Counted from the stretch's first letter, positions 1 through 5,175 are shown. The stretch is DNA of 5,223 nucleotides from SOKG01 sp964502665 (GCA_964502665.1 CAZCXP010000159.1:1-5223), one strand, 5' to 3'. Made by a program: numbers and translations. The notes: generated by a model from the sequence alone, not told the origin.

Positions 1-84
1 GTCGGCGTCGGTGTCGGCGTTGGGGTCGGTGTCGGCGTGGGTGTCGGCGTCGGTGTCGGCGTTGGGGTCGGTGTCGGCGTGGGT
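1..84. repeat. 42-bp tandem repeat, two perfect copies, made of 6-bp Thr-Pro units
   Basis: Bases 1-42 and 43-84 are identical. Each 42-bp unit is seven 6-bp subunits, each encoding one Thr-Pro pair on the minus strand. Diverged 6-bp subunits continue to about base 135. The repeat is cut by the window edge, so the total copy number is unknown. It lies inside the linker of the partial lipoprotein gene and keeps the reading frame. Confidence 0.9.
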
Positions 85-230
85 GTCAGCGCCGGCGTCG
101 GTGTCGGCGTTAGTGTGGGCGTTGGTGCTGATGTCGCCGTCTCGTCACAGGCCACGACAGCAGCAATGACCATAAGCGCGCATATCAGCAATACGCTAAT
201 AAGAGCAGTTGCCTTGAGCTTTTCTGGCAT
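1..230 (-). CDS. Partial secreted lipoprotein with Thr-Pro repeat linker (3' end missing)
   Basis: This minus-strand reading frame opens at an ATG at 230-228 and runs off the window without a stop. It shows 76 complete residues. Residues 1-27 look like a lipoprotein signal peptide: Lys4 and Lys6, a hydrophobic stretch from about 7 to 27, then the lipobox-like Val-Val-Ala-Cys with Cys28 as the predicted lipidated residue. Asp29-Glu30 follows, then from about residue 36 an almost pure Thr-Pro dipeptide run to the window edge. Pro/Thr runs of this kind are usually extended linkers that hold a domain away from the membrane; the functional domain should lie in the missing C-terminal part. The start is supported by GGGAGG at 242-237 on the minus strand, 6 nt from the ATG, and by a strong promoter further upstream. 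The function cannot be named from this part. Lipoproteins of this design are common in Chloroflexota (general knowledge). Confidence 0.8.
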   Translation of the reverse strand, partial: MPEKLKATALISVLLICALMVIAAVVACDETATSAPTPTLTPTPTPALTPTPTPTPTPTPTPTPTPTPTPTPTPTP

Positions 231-236
231 TTCTTG

Positions 237-242
237 CCTCCC
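237..242 (-). promoter_or_regulatory. Ribosome binding site of the lipoprotein gene
   Basis: The minus strand reads GGGAGG here, 6 nt before the ATG at 230. It is a strong Shine-Dalgarno match and fixes the start of a gene that is otherwise recognised only by its signal peptide and Thr-Pro repeat. Confidence 0.75.
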
Positions 243-263
243 TGTTTACGTAATCCACCGTTA

Positions 264-297
264 TGTACTATAATCCACTCCTGCGGATTATAGTACA
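264..297. promoter_or_regulatory. Probable repressor operator: 13-bp inverted repeat over the -10 box and start site
   Basis: The arms TGTACTATAATCC (264-276) and GGATTATAGTACA (285-297) are perfect reverse complements around an 8-nt centre. The repeat covers the -10 box (287-292) and the expected transcription start near 280 of the lipoprotein promoter. A dimeric repressor bound there would block RNA polymerase. An extra half-site, TAATCCAC at 251-258, repeats 271-278 at a distance of exactly 20 bp, about two helical turns, on the same face of the DNA. A stem-loop in RNA is less likely to be the main role, because the repeat straddles the start site and only part of it would be transcribed. 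The binding protein is not identified; the neighbouring winged-helix regulator is the obvious candidate. Confidence 0.7.
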
Positions 298-315
298 CAT
301 GCCTGGGGCTGTCAA
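287..315 (-). promoter_or_regulatory. Consensus sigma70-type promoter of the lipoprotein gene
   Basis: On the minus strand, TTGACA (315-310) and TATAAT (292-287) are separated by exactly 17 nt. Both hexamers match the housekeeping sigma consensus 6 of 6 with optimal spacing. Transcription should start near 280, giving a leader of about 50 nt before the ATG at 230. Such a strong core promoter overlapped by a long inverted repeat suggests a gene that is tightly repressed and then strongly expressed. Confidence 0.8.
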
Positions 316-453
316 TACCCAAGCGGGGTTTCCCGGAGTGATCGTGGCTCTATCCTGTGGCCGGGGGAGGTAAAGAAACGGCGCTCAGGGATCCAGTCTA
401 ACCCCTCACGCCGATTTGGGACTCGAAGGGATGGCGGTAGCTACCAAATGCCT
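316..453. other. Intergenic spacer between regulator and lipoprotein promoter
   Basis: There is no open frame with gene-like features and no RNA gene that I can see. A 10-bp palindrome, GGTAGCTACC, lies at 436-445, just after the end of the regulator gene. It has no loop and no T-tract, so it is not a standard intrinsic terminator. I see no convincing terminator for the regulator transcript here. Confidence 0.5.
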
Positions 454-1248
454 CTATACTCGCTTGGTCTTTCGCGCATCCACAATCTCATAGTCTATGT
501 TCTTTTCCTCCAGCCGTTTCAGCAAATCCGAGGTGTCTTCATCTACGCAGACAACCGCTGGAGATAAACCACTCCGCGCTGCCTCAACAACAGCCTCTCT
601 CACCCCGTATAGACAGGCAGGCTCGACGCCCACCTTCCTCAACGCAATCAAAGCCTCTATGCCGATAGCACCAACCATCTGCCTGCCCTTGATCACCTTC
701 TTCAACTTGTCGAGGTCGGTCTGCCTCGATCCCCCTCTCTGGATCCCGGGCAGCCTCAAGACGGTTATCCTCCCTATCTCCAGCGGCACTATCCCGTCTA
801 TGTTTGAGATGCCTACGTCCTCACCCTTTCTGGCGTTAGAGACAGCTACCCCTTTGGCCGCAGCGCTCAAATCACCAGTGGCAAACAGCAGCCCGTCCCG
901 CATCAACAGCCCGACCTTCTGACCCTCAGATATGTCGCAATCCGCTACGGCAGCGCAGACCGATATGCCAGCTATCGCGTTCTGCACAGTGTCAGAATAG
1001 CTTTGCCATTCCCTGAGTCCCTTTATCATCCAGTCTACACCCTCTTTGGTGACTCTATACTTGGATCGTCCCTCTGACACAAGCCAACCATCGTTCACCA
1101 GCTCCCGCACGTAATCGGAGACAGCCTGGGGACTGAGGTCCAGCCTTTCGGCAATGTCCCTCTGCTGTATGTCCGGCTGATTTGCGGCTACCTCTACCAG
1201 AATCTGAAACTTGGTGGCCAGGTTTACGCTTCGCAGTAGCTGTGTCAT
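454..1248 (-). CDS. Winged helix-turn-helix transcriptional regulator with uncharacterised C-terminal domain
   Basis: This 264-residue cytoplasmic protein is a predicted DNA-binding regulator. Residues about 10-75 form a MarR/ArsR-like winged helix: a first helix (FQILVEVAA), then the helix-turn-helix around residues 28-52 (QRDIAERLDLSPQAVSDYV), then the wing and the stretch YRVTKEGVDWM. A helical linker (about 75-95) leads to a domain of about 170 residues with no recognised enzyme motif. It contains Gly-rich turns (GEDVGISNIDGIVPLEIG, about 142-159; LPGIQRGGSR, about 166-175) and ends in alternating strands and helices. I infer ligand sensing. As far as I recall, proteins of this two-part design are common in methanogenic archaea; that is memory, not a search. 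I chose the ATG at 1248 because the frame can also open at a GTG at 1278, but that has no Shine-Dalgarno, whereas GGCGGGGG precedes 1248. It could repress itself or the downstream lipoprotein gene. It is not an enzyme operon member. Confidence 0.8.
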   Translation of the reverse strand: MTQLLRSVNLATKFQILVEVAANQPDIQQRDIAERLDLSPQAVSDYVRELVNDGWLVSEGRSKYRVTKEGVDWMIKGLREWQSYSDTVQNAIAGISVCAAVADCDISEGQKVGLLMRDGLLFATGDLSAAAKGVAVSNARKGEDVGISNIDGIVPLEIGRITVLRLPGIQRGGSRQTDLDKLKKVIKGRQMVGAIGIEALIALRKVGVEPACLYGVREAVVEAARSGLSPAVVCVDEDTSDLLKRLEEKNIDYEIVDARKTKRV

Positions 1249-1365
1249 GTCTAACCCCCGCCCAGAATGATACTTCACTAAAAATTCACGAGTAGTGTAA
1301 GCTATTTCGAGGAGAATTGAAAGAGCGGCGCCAGAAGCAACATCGAGGCCGGGTCAAACCACCGT

Positions 1366-1398
1366 GGGCGGTTGCACACCAACCAATCATGAAAATTG
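1366..1398. repeat. Dispersed 33-bp intergenic repeat, copy 1
   Basis: This segment matches bases 5191-5223 at 30 of 33 positions, with no gaps. The shared core is CACCAACCAATCAT, preceded by GGTTGC. Both copies lie upstream of a minus-strand gene and in the same orientation relative to it: this one ends 117 nt before the regulator ATG. The sequence can form a small hairpin, GGTTG and CAACC around 5 nt. Whether it is a mobile remnant or a regulatory element is not known. Confidence 0.75.
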
Positions 1399-1414
1399 TG
1401 AGCGCATCCGACTG

Positions 1415-1448
1415 TGGGTAGGTTGCCCGACGTCGGGCAACCTACCCA
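1415..1448. repeat. Perfect 34-bp palindrome
   Basis: The left half TGGGTAGGTTGCCCGAC (1415-1431) and the right half (1432-1448) are exact reverse complements with no spacer, centred on GACGTC. There is no following T-tract, so it is not a simple terminator. It lies 16 nt after the dispersed repeat and 1 nt before the next inverted-repeat element. It shares GGTTGCCC with the second copy of the dispersed repeat at 5195-5202. It may be a repetitive palindromic element or a DNA-protein binding site. Confidence 0.85.
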
Positions 1449-1449
1449 G

Positions 1450-1482
1450 CCGTTCGTGGTTCGACGGGCTCAGGGCGAACGG
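1450..1482. repeat. Inverted-repeat element with CCGTTCG/CGAACGG ends
   Basis: The ends CCGTTCG (1450-1456) and CGAACGG (1476-1482) are perfect reverse complements around a 19-nt middle. The minus strand of the middle reads CCCTGAGCCCGTCGAA. I recall close variants of this string as a widespread intergenic repeat in environmental bacterial genomes; I cannot confirm this here. It probably forms a stem-loop and is likely a non-coding repeat family member, not a gene-specific site. Confidence 0.65.
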
Positions 1483-1513
1483 ATCAAACTTCATTTCAGG
1501 AACGGAGAATGTC

Positions 1514-1534
1514 TGAGATTGCTAAACAATCTCA
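1514..1534. repeat. 8-bp-arm inverted repeat just upstream of the phosphate operon promoter
   Basis: TGAGATTG (1514-1521) and CAATCTCA (1527-1534) are perfect reverse complements around 5 nt. The repeat ends 11 nt before the -35 box at 1546. An activator or repressor dimer could bind there, but the sequence may equally be the tail of the repeat cluster. There is no T-tract to suggest a terminator. Confidence 0.55.
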
Positions 1535-1545
1535 ATATCCACGTC

Positions 1546-1574
1546 TTGACAATTGGCTGGCTCTAATCTAGTAT
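1546..1574 (+). promoter_or_regulatory. Promoter of the DUF47-PiT operon
   Basis: TTGACA (1546-1551) is a perfect -35 box. After 17 nt comes TAGTAT (1569-1574), matching 4 of 6 positions of the -10 consensus. Transcription would start near 1581 and leave a leader of about 165 nt before the first gene. I see no clear Pho-box repeat around the -35. Confidence 0.6.
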
Positions 1575-1734
1575 TCTAATGGGGTCAAAGCGACCAGCGC
1601 AGGATTAAGGCAGGCGTATATTGCCCAAAGCGATTGAAAGGCGAAGCACTAATTCCGTTGCTGCTGACCCTACCCCATCCATCCCACTGGCTTCCGTTCC
1701 TGGTCACCTTTTTACCACATCCTCACTGCCTCTT

Positions 1735-1742
1735 GGGGGTGA
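1735..1742 (+). promoter_or_regulatory. Ribosome binding site that supports the TTG start
   Basis: GGGGGTGA matches the anti-Shine-Dalgarno target AGGTGA extended with Gs, with one mismatch in the GGAGG core. Its G-run ends 6 nt before the TTG at 1746. This spacing favours TTG over the later in-frame ATG at 1764. Confidence 0.6.
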
Positions 1743-1745
1743 ACT

Positions 1746-2372
1746 TTGCCTAGATTCTCAATAATGCCTAGGGAACCGAAGTTCTTCGACCTCTTCGAGA
1801 GGAGTGTAGCCAACGTGGCCACTGCCGCCAAGGAGCTGGCTGAATTCTTCGAGAATTACACCAATGTGCCACAAAAGGTGGCTCGAATGACCGAGCTTGA
1901 GCATAATGGTGATGCCATAACTCACCAGATAATGGAGCAACTGCACCGCACCTTCGTGACGCCCCTTGACCGCGAGGATATCGCCCTCCTCACTGAAAGA
2001 CTGGATGACGTGATGGATTTCATGGAGGATGCCGCCAACGCCATGCTTCTTTACCGCATTGAGCAGCCAACGACCAGGGCACGGGAGCTGGCGGCTATCC
2101 TGGTTGCGTTGACCAACGAACTAGTTGTAGCTGTGCCGCGTCTTCGCAACCGCTCCAAGATGAAGGAGATATTGGAGCACTGCGTCGAGATCAACCGGTT
2201 GGAGAACGAAGCCGATGCCATAGTGCGCTTCGCCCTGGCTGAGCTATTCGATGGCACACCGATCGCTGATGTGATTAAGTGGCGTGAGATATACGAGCAC
2301 CTGGAAACCGCGGTAGACAAGGGCGAAGACGTAGCCAACGTCCTTGAGGGCGTGGTGCTCAAGCATGGATGA
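1746..2372 (+). CDS. DUF47 family PhoU-like protein, partner of the PiT phosphate transporter
   Basis: This 208-residue, all-helical cytoplasmic protein belongs to the DUF47/PhoU-like family (TIGR00153 type), usually encoded beside PiT transporters and thought to modulate them. The N-terminal stretch PREPKFFDLFE (residues 8-18) is the family hallmark. PhoU-like metal-binding motifs of the form E-x3-D are seen at Glu52-Asp56 and Glu153-Asp157 in two related helical halves, with another at Glu187-Asp191. The length is normal for the family. I chose the TTG at 1746 over the ATG at 1764 because family members usually carry about six residues (here PRFSIM) before the PRE motif, and because a Shine-Dalgarno is well placed for it. 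The last 8 nt overlap the start of the transporter gene, so the two are probably translated together. The role as a transporter regulator is from family knowledge, not from direct evidence here. Confidence 0.92.
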   Translation: MPRFSIMPREPKFFDLFERSVANVATAAKELAEFFENYTNVPQKVARMTELEHNGDAITHQIMEQLHRTFVTPLDREDIALLTERLDDVMDFMEDAANAMLLYRIEQPTTRARELAAILVALTNELVVAVPRLRNRSKMKEILEHCVEINRLENEADAIVRFALAELFDGTPIADVIKWREIYEHLETAVDKGEDVANVLEGVVLKHG

Positions 2373-3354
2373 CTCCCTCTTTCTTCTTGTTCTCATCATC
2401 ATAGCTGCCCTGGGTTTCGGTTTCTCCAATGGTCTCAATGACGCTGCCAATGCCATCGCTACTGTTATCGGCACCCGCGTCCTCTCCCCCCGCAAAGCCA
2501 TCATCATGGCGGCCTTCTTCAACTTTCTGGGGCCGCTAACCGGCACCGCTGTCGCCAAGACGATTGGCAAAGGAATCGTTATGCCTGAGGCGCTTACCCT
2601 GTACACAGTGGTTGCCGGGGTAGTCGCAGCCATAATCTGGGTCGTTGCCGCCACCCGTTACGGGATGCCGCTGAGCGTGTCCCACTCTTTGGTAGCGGGA
2701 TTGCTGGGGGCAGGGATAGCCGCTGCAGGCACCGACGTCATCGTCTGGGGCGTTCTCAGCAAGGTGCTACTGGCGGTCGTTTTCGCCCCCATCCTAGGTC
2801 TTGCCGCCGGCTTTGTAGCTATGGTTGCCCTCATGTGGCTATTTCGGAGAGTCATCCCTGCCAAGGTGAGAGGCATCTTTAGCAACTTACAGATACTTTC
2901 CGCCGCCTTCATGGCCTACGCCCATGGCAAGAACGACGGGCAGATGCCAATAGGCATCATCGCGCTGGGGCTGATGATTTATAGTGGGGAACAGTTCGAC
3001 ATTCCCCTGTGGGCGATAATCGCCTCCGCAACATCTATCAGCCTGGGCACTGCCCTCGGCGGCTGGCGGGTAATCAGGACCCTAGGGCTAAAGATCACCT
3101 CCCTTCGTCCGGTTCACGGCTTCGCCGCTGAGTCTTCAGCGGCAGGAGTAATCGAAGCTGCCTCCATTCTGGGCATTCCTGTAAGCACTACCCAATGCAT
3201 CAGCGGCTCGATCATGGGCGTGGGTGCTACCAGACGCCTCTCAGCGGTGAGGTGGGGCGTAGCGCGCAACATAATGATAGCCTGGATAATAACCTTCCCG
3301 ATTTGCGCTGCCCTGGGCTGGCTCCTGGGAAAGGCCTTGGGGCTTATTGGCTAG
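2365..3354 (+). CDS. pit: Inorganic phosphate transporter, PiT family
   Basis: This 329-residue integral membrane protein should import inorganic phosphate, probably with a proton or cation (PiT/PHO4 family). It has about ten hydrophobic segments in two inverted halves. The first signature, GFSNGLNDAANAIAT (residues 19-33, with Asn22, Asn25 and Asp26), is canonical. The second, AHGKNDGQMPIGIIAL (186-201, with Asn190 and Asp191), keeps the key Asn-Asp but has Met-Pro-Ile where most relatives have Lys-x-Met. Paired Ser/Thr-rich motifs, PLSVSHSL (102-109) and PVSTTQCISG (272-281), complete the two halves; Gln277 stands where His is more usual. The ATG at 2365 was preferred over an in-frame TTG at 2344 because the resulting N terminus starts directly with the first membrane segment, and ATGGATGA overlaps the upstream stop, a typical coupled start. 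Sulfate or another anion cannot be excluded as the substrate, but the DUF47 partner favours phosphate. Confidence 0.93.
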   Translation: MDDSLFLLVLIIIAALGFGFSNGLNDAANAIATVIGTRVLSPRKAIIMAAFFNFLGPLTGTAVAKTIGKGIVMPEALTLYTVVAGVVAAIIWVVAATRYGMPLSVSHSLVAGLLGAGIAAAGTDVIVWGVLSKVLLAVVFAPILGLAAGFVAMVALMWLFRRVIPAKVRGIFSNLQILSAAFMAYAHGKNDGQMPIGIIALGLMIYSGEQFDIPLWAIIASATSISLGTALGGWRVIRTLGLKITSLRPVHGFAAESSAAGVIEAASILGIPVSTTQCISGSIMGVGATRRLSAVRWGVARNIMIAWIITFPICAALGWLLGKALGLIG

Positions 3355-3358
3355 AAGT

Positions 3359-3382
3359 AAGCGTTCAGCCGCCAGCTTTCAG
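3359..3382 (+). repeat. Gap-flanking inverted repeat, left arm
   Basis: Compared with the reverse complement of 3569-3592, this segment matches at 19 of 24 positions. It begins with AAGCGTTCAGC and contains CAGCTTTCAG. It is the left arm of a diverged inverted repeat that brackets the assembly gap. Confidence 0.6.
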
Positions 3383-3568
3383 TTCTCAGCAGAACACAGA
3401 AGCTGCAACCCTGTTCGAGTTTGTGGGGTTCNNNNNNNNNNNNNNNNNNNNNNNNNNNNNNNNNNNNNNNNNNNNNNNNNNNNNNNNNNNNNNNNNNNNN
3501 NNNNNNNNNNNNNNNNNNNNNNNNNNNNNNNCGTAGAACTTAGAACACTATTTGGAACGTTTCCAAAG

Positions 3569-3592
3569 CTGAATGCTGATAGCTAAACGCTT
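3569..3592 (-). repeat. Gap-flanking inverted repeat, right arm
   Basis: On the minus strand this reads AAGCGTTTAGC, then CTATCAGC and CATTCAG-like steps, and pairs with 3359-3382 at 19 of 24 positions. The CAGC-T-TCAG steps look like a short tandem motif, of the kind that often continues for many copies and stops short-read assembly. Confidence 0.6.
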
Positions 3593-3594
3593 GC

Positions 3595-5175
3595 CTAGAG
3601 CTTCACCAGTTTTGCAGTATGGACATCGGGGATAGCCAGAAGCTGCTGGCGCACCTCTTCGTTGACTTCCTTGTCCAGAGCAAGCACCATCAATGCCGGC
3701 CCGCGGGGTTCGAGCCGTCCCACCTGCATCGAGCTTATATTGATATCAGCACTGCCGGTTACCATGCCTACTGCCCCGATGAGGCCGGGGCGGTCGAGGT
3801 GATCGCTGAATAACCAGTAGCCTCCCGTAGGCACGATATCGATCCAGTAGCTGTTGACCCGGACGATATGCGTTTGCCCCCTCATCAGCGTGCCAGCCAC
3901 CATGGTCGTCCCGATATCGGTGGTAACCTCGACAGAGATGAGATTGGCGTAGTTCTCACACTTGGCCGTCTTCTGCTCAATTACCTTCAGCCCCCGGCTC
4001 TGGGCTATGACGCCTGCGTTCACCAGGTTAACCCGCTCCTCAGTCACCGACTCTAAGAGTCCGCCCAACACCGCCGCCTTGAGAGCCGTATTATCGTAGT
4101 CGGCTATCTCGCCCTCGTATTTGATCACAATAGTATCCGTGTGCCCCTCAGCAAGCTGGGTACACAACTTCCCCACATCGGAGGCTACAGCCAGGAAAGG
4201 AGTCAATACCGAGGCGGTCTCGGCGGGCATCAATGGGACATTGACCGCATAGCGGGCAGGCTCCCCCTTGAGCACAGCTAGAACCTGCTCGGCAACATCC
4301 ACCGCCACAGTCGTCTGCGCCTCGGCGGTCGAGGCGCCCAGGTGAGGAGTCGCGATGACCCTATCACTCTTGAGCAGGATGTTATCCCCCGCTGGCTCTA
4401 CGCTGAAGACGTCTACAGCAGCGCCAGCTACCCTACCCTCTTCAATGGCCTTGTAGAGCGCCTCTTCATCTATTATCCCGCCGCGGGCGGTGTTGATGAA
4501 CCTCACCGTCGGTTTGACTAAAGACAGCTCCTCGTCCCCTATGAATCCCTTCGTGGCCGTTGTTAGCGGGACATGAATTGTGATGAAGTCAGACTGTCTC
4601 AACAACTCCTCCCGCGAGACCAGCTCCACTCCCCGATGATGAGCCTGTTCCTTGGAGACGAAGGGGTCATACGCGATGATCTTCATCTCGAACGCCTGGG
4701 CCATTCTTGCGACCTCGGACCCCACACGGCCCAGCCCGATTATGCCCAGAGTCTTGTTGCGTAACTCGGTGCCGACAAACTCTTGCCGACGCCACTGGCC
4801 TGATTTCAGCTTGGTGTAAGCTTGAGGTACATGGCGAGCCAGTGCAAGCAACAGGCTCAGCGTGTGTTCGGCAGTGGATACGACGTTTCCCGCAGGAGCA
4901 TTGACTACCACGATCCCCTGCCTGGTTGCCGCCTTAAGGTCGATGTTCTCTACGCCTATCCCGGCGCGGCCGATAACCTGAAGCCTATGCCCCGCCCCGA
5001 TAACCTCAGCAGGGACTTTGGTCTCACTGCGAACCACGAGGGCGTCGTAATCGCCGATAATACCTGCCAACTCGGCGGGCTTCAGCCCCAACCTGACATC
5101 CACCGTAGCCTCAGAAGTTAGAGCTGCTATCCCCTCATCAGCAATGGGATCTGCAACAAGGATTCTCCACTTCAT
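3595..5175 (-). CDS. serA: D-3-phosphoglycerate dehydrogenase, long form with ACT domain
   Basis: This 526-residue cytoplasmic enzyme oxidises 3-phosphoglycerate to 3-phosphohydroxypyruvate with NAD, the first step of serine synthesis. It is complete and of the long type (about 525-530 residues, as in mycobacteria). The substrate domain (about 1-100 and 285-315) shows VVRSETKV (47-54) and GRAGIGVENID (69-79). The NAD domain has GLGRVG (147-152) with Asp170 after the second strand. The catalytic residues are present: Arg231 in NTARGG, Glu260 in VEP and His278 in TPHLG. An intervening domain (about 320-450) precedes a C-terminal ACT domain (about 453-526, from YWLFSDHLDRPG), which in relatives binds serine for feedback inhibition. 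The start at 5175 is supported by GAGGG (5188-5184 on the minus strand), 8 nt upstream. The frame stays open to 5211, but that extension lies in the intergenic repeat and lacks homology. The stop is at 3595. Confidence 0.97.
   Translation of the reverse strand: MKWRILVADPIADEGIAALTSEATVDVRLGLKPAELAGIIGDYDALVVRSETKVPAEVIGAGHRLQVIGRAGIGVENIDLKAATRQGIVVVNAPAGNVVSTAEHTLSLLLALARHVPQAYTKLKSGQWRRQEFVGTELRNKTLGIIGLGRVGSEVARMAQAFEMKIIAYDPFVSKEQAHHRGVELVSREELLRQSDFITIHVPLTTATKGFIGDEELSLVKPTVRFINTARGGIIDEEALYKAIEEGRVAGAAVDVFSVEPAGDNILLKSDRVIATPHLGASTAEAQTTVAVDVAEQVLAVLKGEPARYAVNVPLMPAETASVLTPFLAVASDVGKLCTQLAEGHTDTIVIKYEGEIADYDNTALKAAVLGGLLESVTEERVNLVNAGVIAQSRGLKVIEQKTAKCENYANLISVEVTTDIGTTMVAGTLMRGQTHIVRVNSYWIDIVPTGGYWLFSDHLDRPGLIGAVGMVTGSADINISSMQVGRLEPRGPALMVLALDKEVNEEVRQQLLAIPDVHTAKLVKL

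Larger units (their letters stand above)
1249..1745. other. Non-coding divergent region with clustered repeats and two outward promoters
   Basis: These 497 bases separate the divergent regulator and phosphate-uptake genes and hold no gene that I can support. From left to right they contain: a weak regulator promoter candidate on the minus strand (TTTCAA at 1322-1317, 17 nt, TACACT at 1299-1294); a dispersed repeat at 1366-1398; a 34-bp palindrome at 1415-1448; an inverted-repeat element at 1450-1482; an 8-bp-arm inverted repeat at 1514-1534; the phosphate operon promoter at 1546-1574; and its leader to 1745. No tRNA or riboswitch fold was recognised. Confidence 0.7.
3355..3594. other. Convergent intergenic region with a 100-N scaffold gap
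   Basis: The transporter and the serine-pathway gene converge here. Bases 3432-3531 are exactly 100 N, the usual placeholder for a gap of unknown size, so a small gene or a long repeat could be hidden. The known flanks hold no gene. A 7-bp-arm hairpin, TTTGGAA and TTCCAAA around CGT, lies at 3551-3567, but no T-tract follows on either strand. No good terminator is visible for either gene; one could lie in the gap. Confidence 0.85.

Noticed and set aside
37..273. Plus-strand frame encoding a Gly-Val repeat protein
   Set aside because: It is the antisense of the Thr-Pro lipoprotein gene. The minus strand has a signal peptide, lipobox, Shine-Dalgarno and consensus promoter; the plus strand has none of these.
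497..922. 141-residue plus-strand frame
   Set aside because: It lies wholly opposite the winged-helix regulator gene, has no Shine-Dalgarno or recognisable domain, and its composition is that of an antisense shadow.
1249..1278. GTG start at 1278 for the regulator
   Set aside because: It has only an AT-rich stretch upstream and no Shine-Dalgarno, and the ten added residues do not look like part of the winged helix. The ATG at 1248 is preferred, without certainty.
1366..1534. CRISPR array or transposon
   Set aside because: The repeats differ from one another, are not regularly spaced, and no cas gene, transposase or target-site duplication is visible.
1581..1745. Riboswitch in the phosphate operon leader
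   Set aside because: I could not recognise any known riboswitch core or a terminator hairpin before the start codon.
2344..2364. TTG start at 2344 for the phosphate transporter
   Set aside because: It would overlap the DUF47 gene more deeply and add seven residues ahead of a normal PiT N terminus. The ATG at 2365 gives a typical coupled overlap.
3407..3431. tRNA-like string GTTCGAGT near the gap
   Set aside because: It resembles a T-loop only; no acceptor stem, anticodon arm or D-arm is visible in the known flanks, and the rest is N.
3551..3567. Hairpin as an intrinsic terminator between convergent genes
   Set aside because: The stem is 7 bp and AT-rich, and no run of T follows on either strand.
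3195..3586. Frames running through the N block
   Set aside because: They overlap the transporter gene end or consist mainly of unknown residues; no real coding evidence exists.
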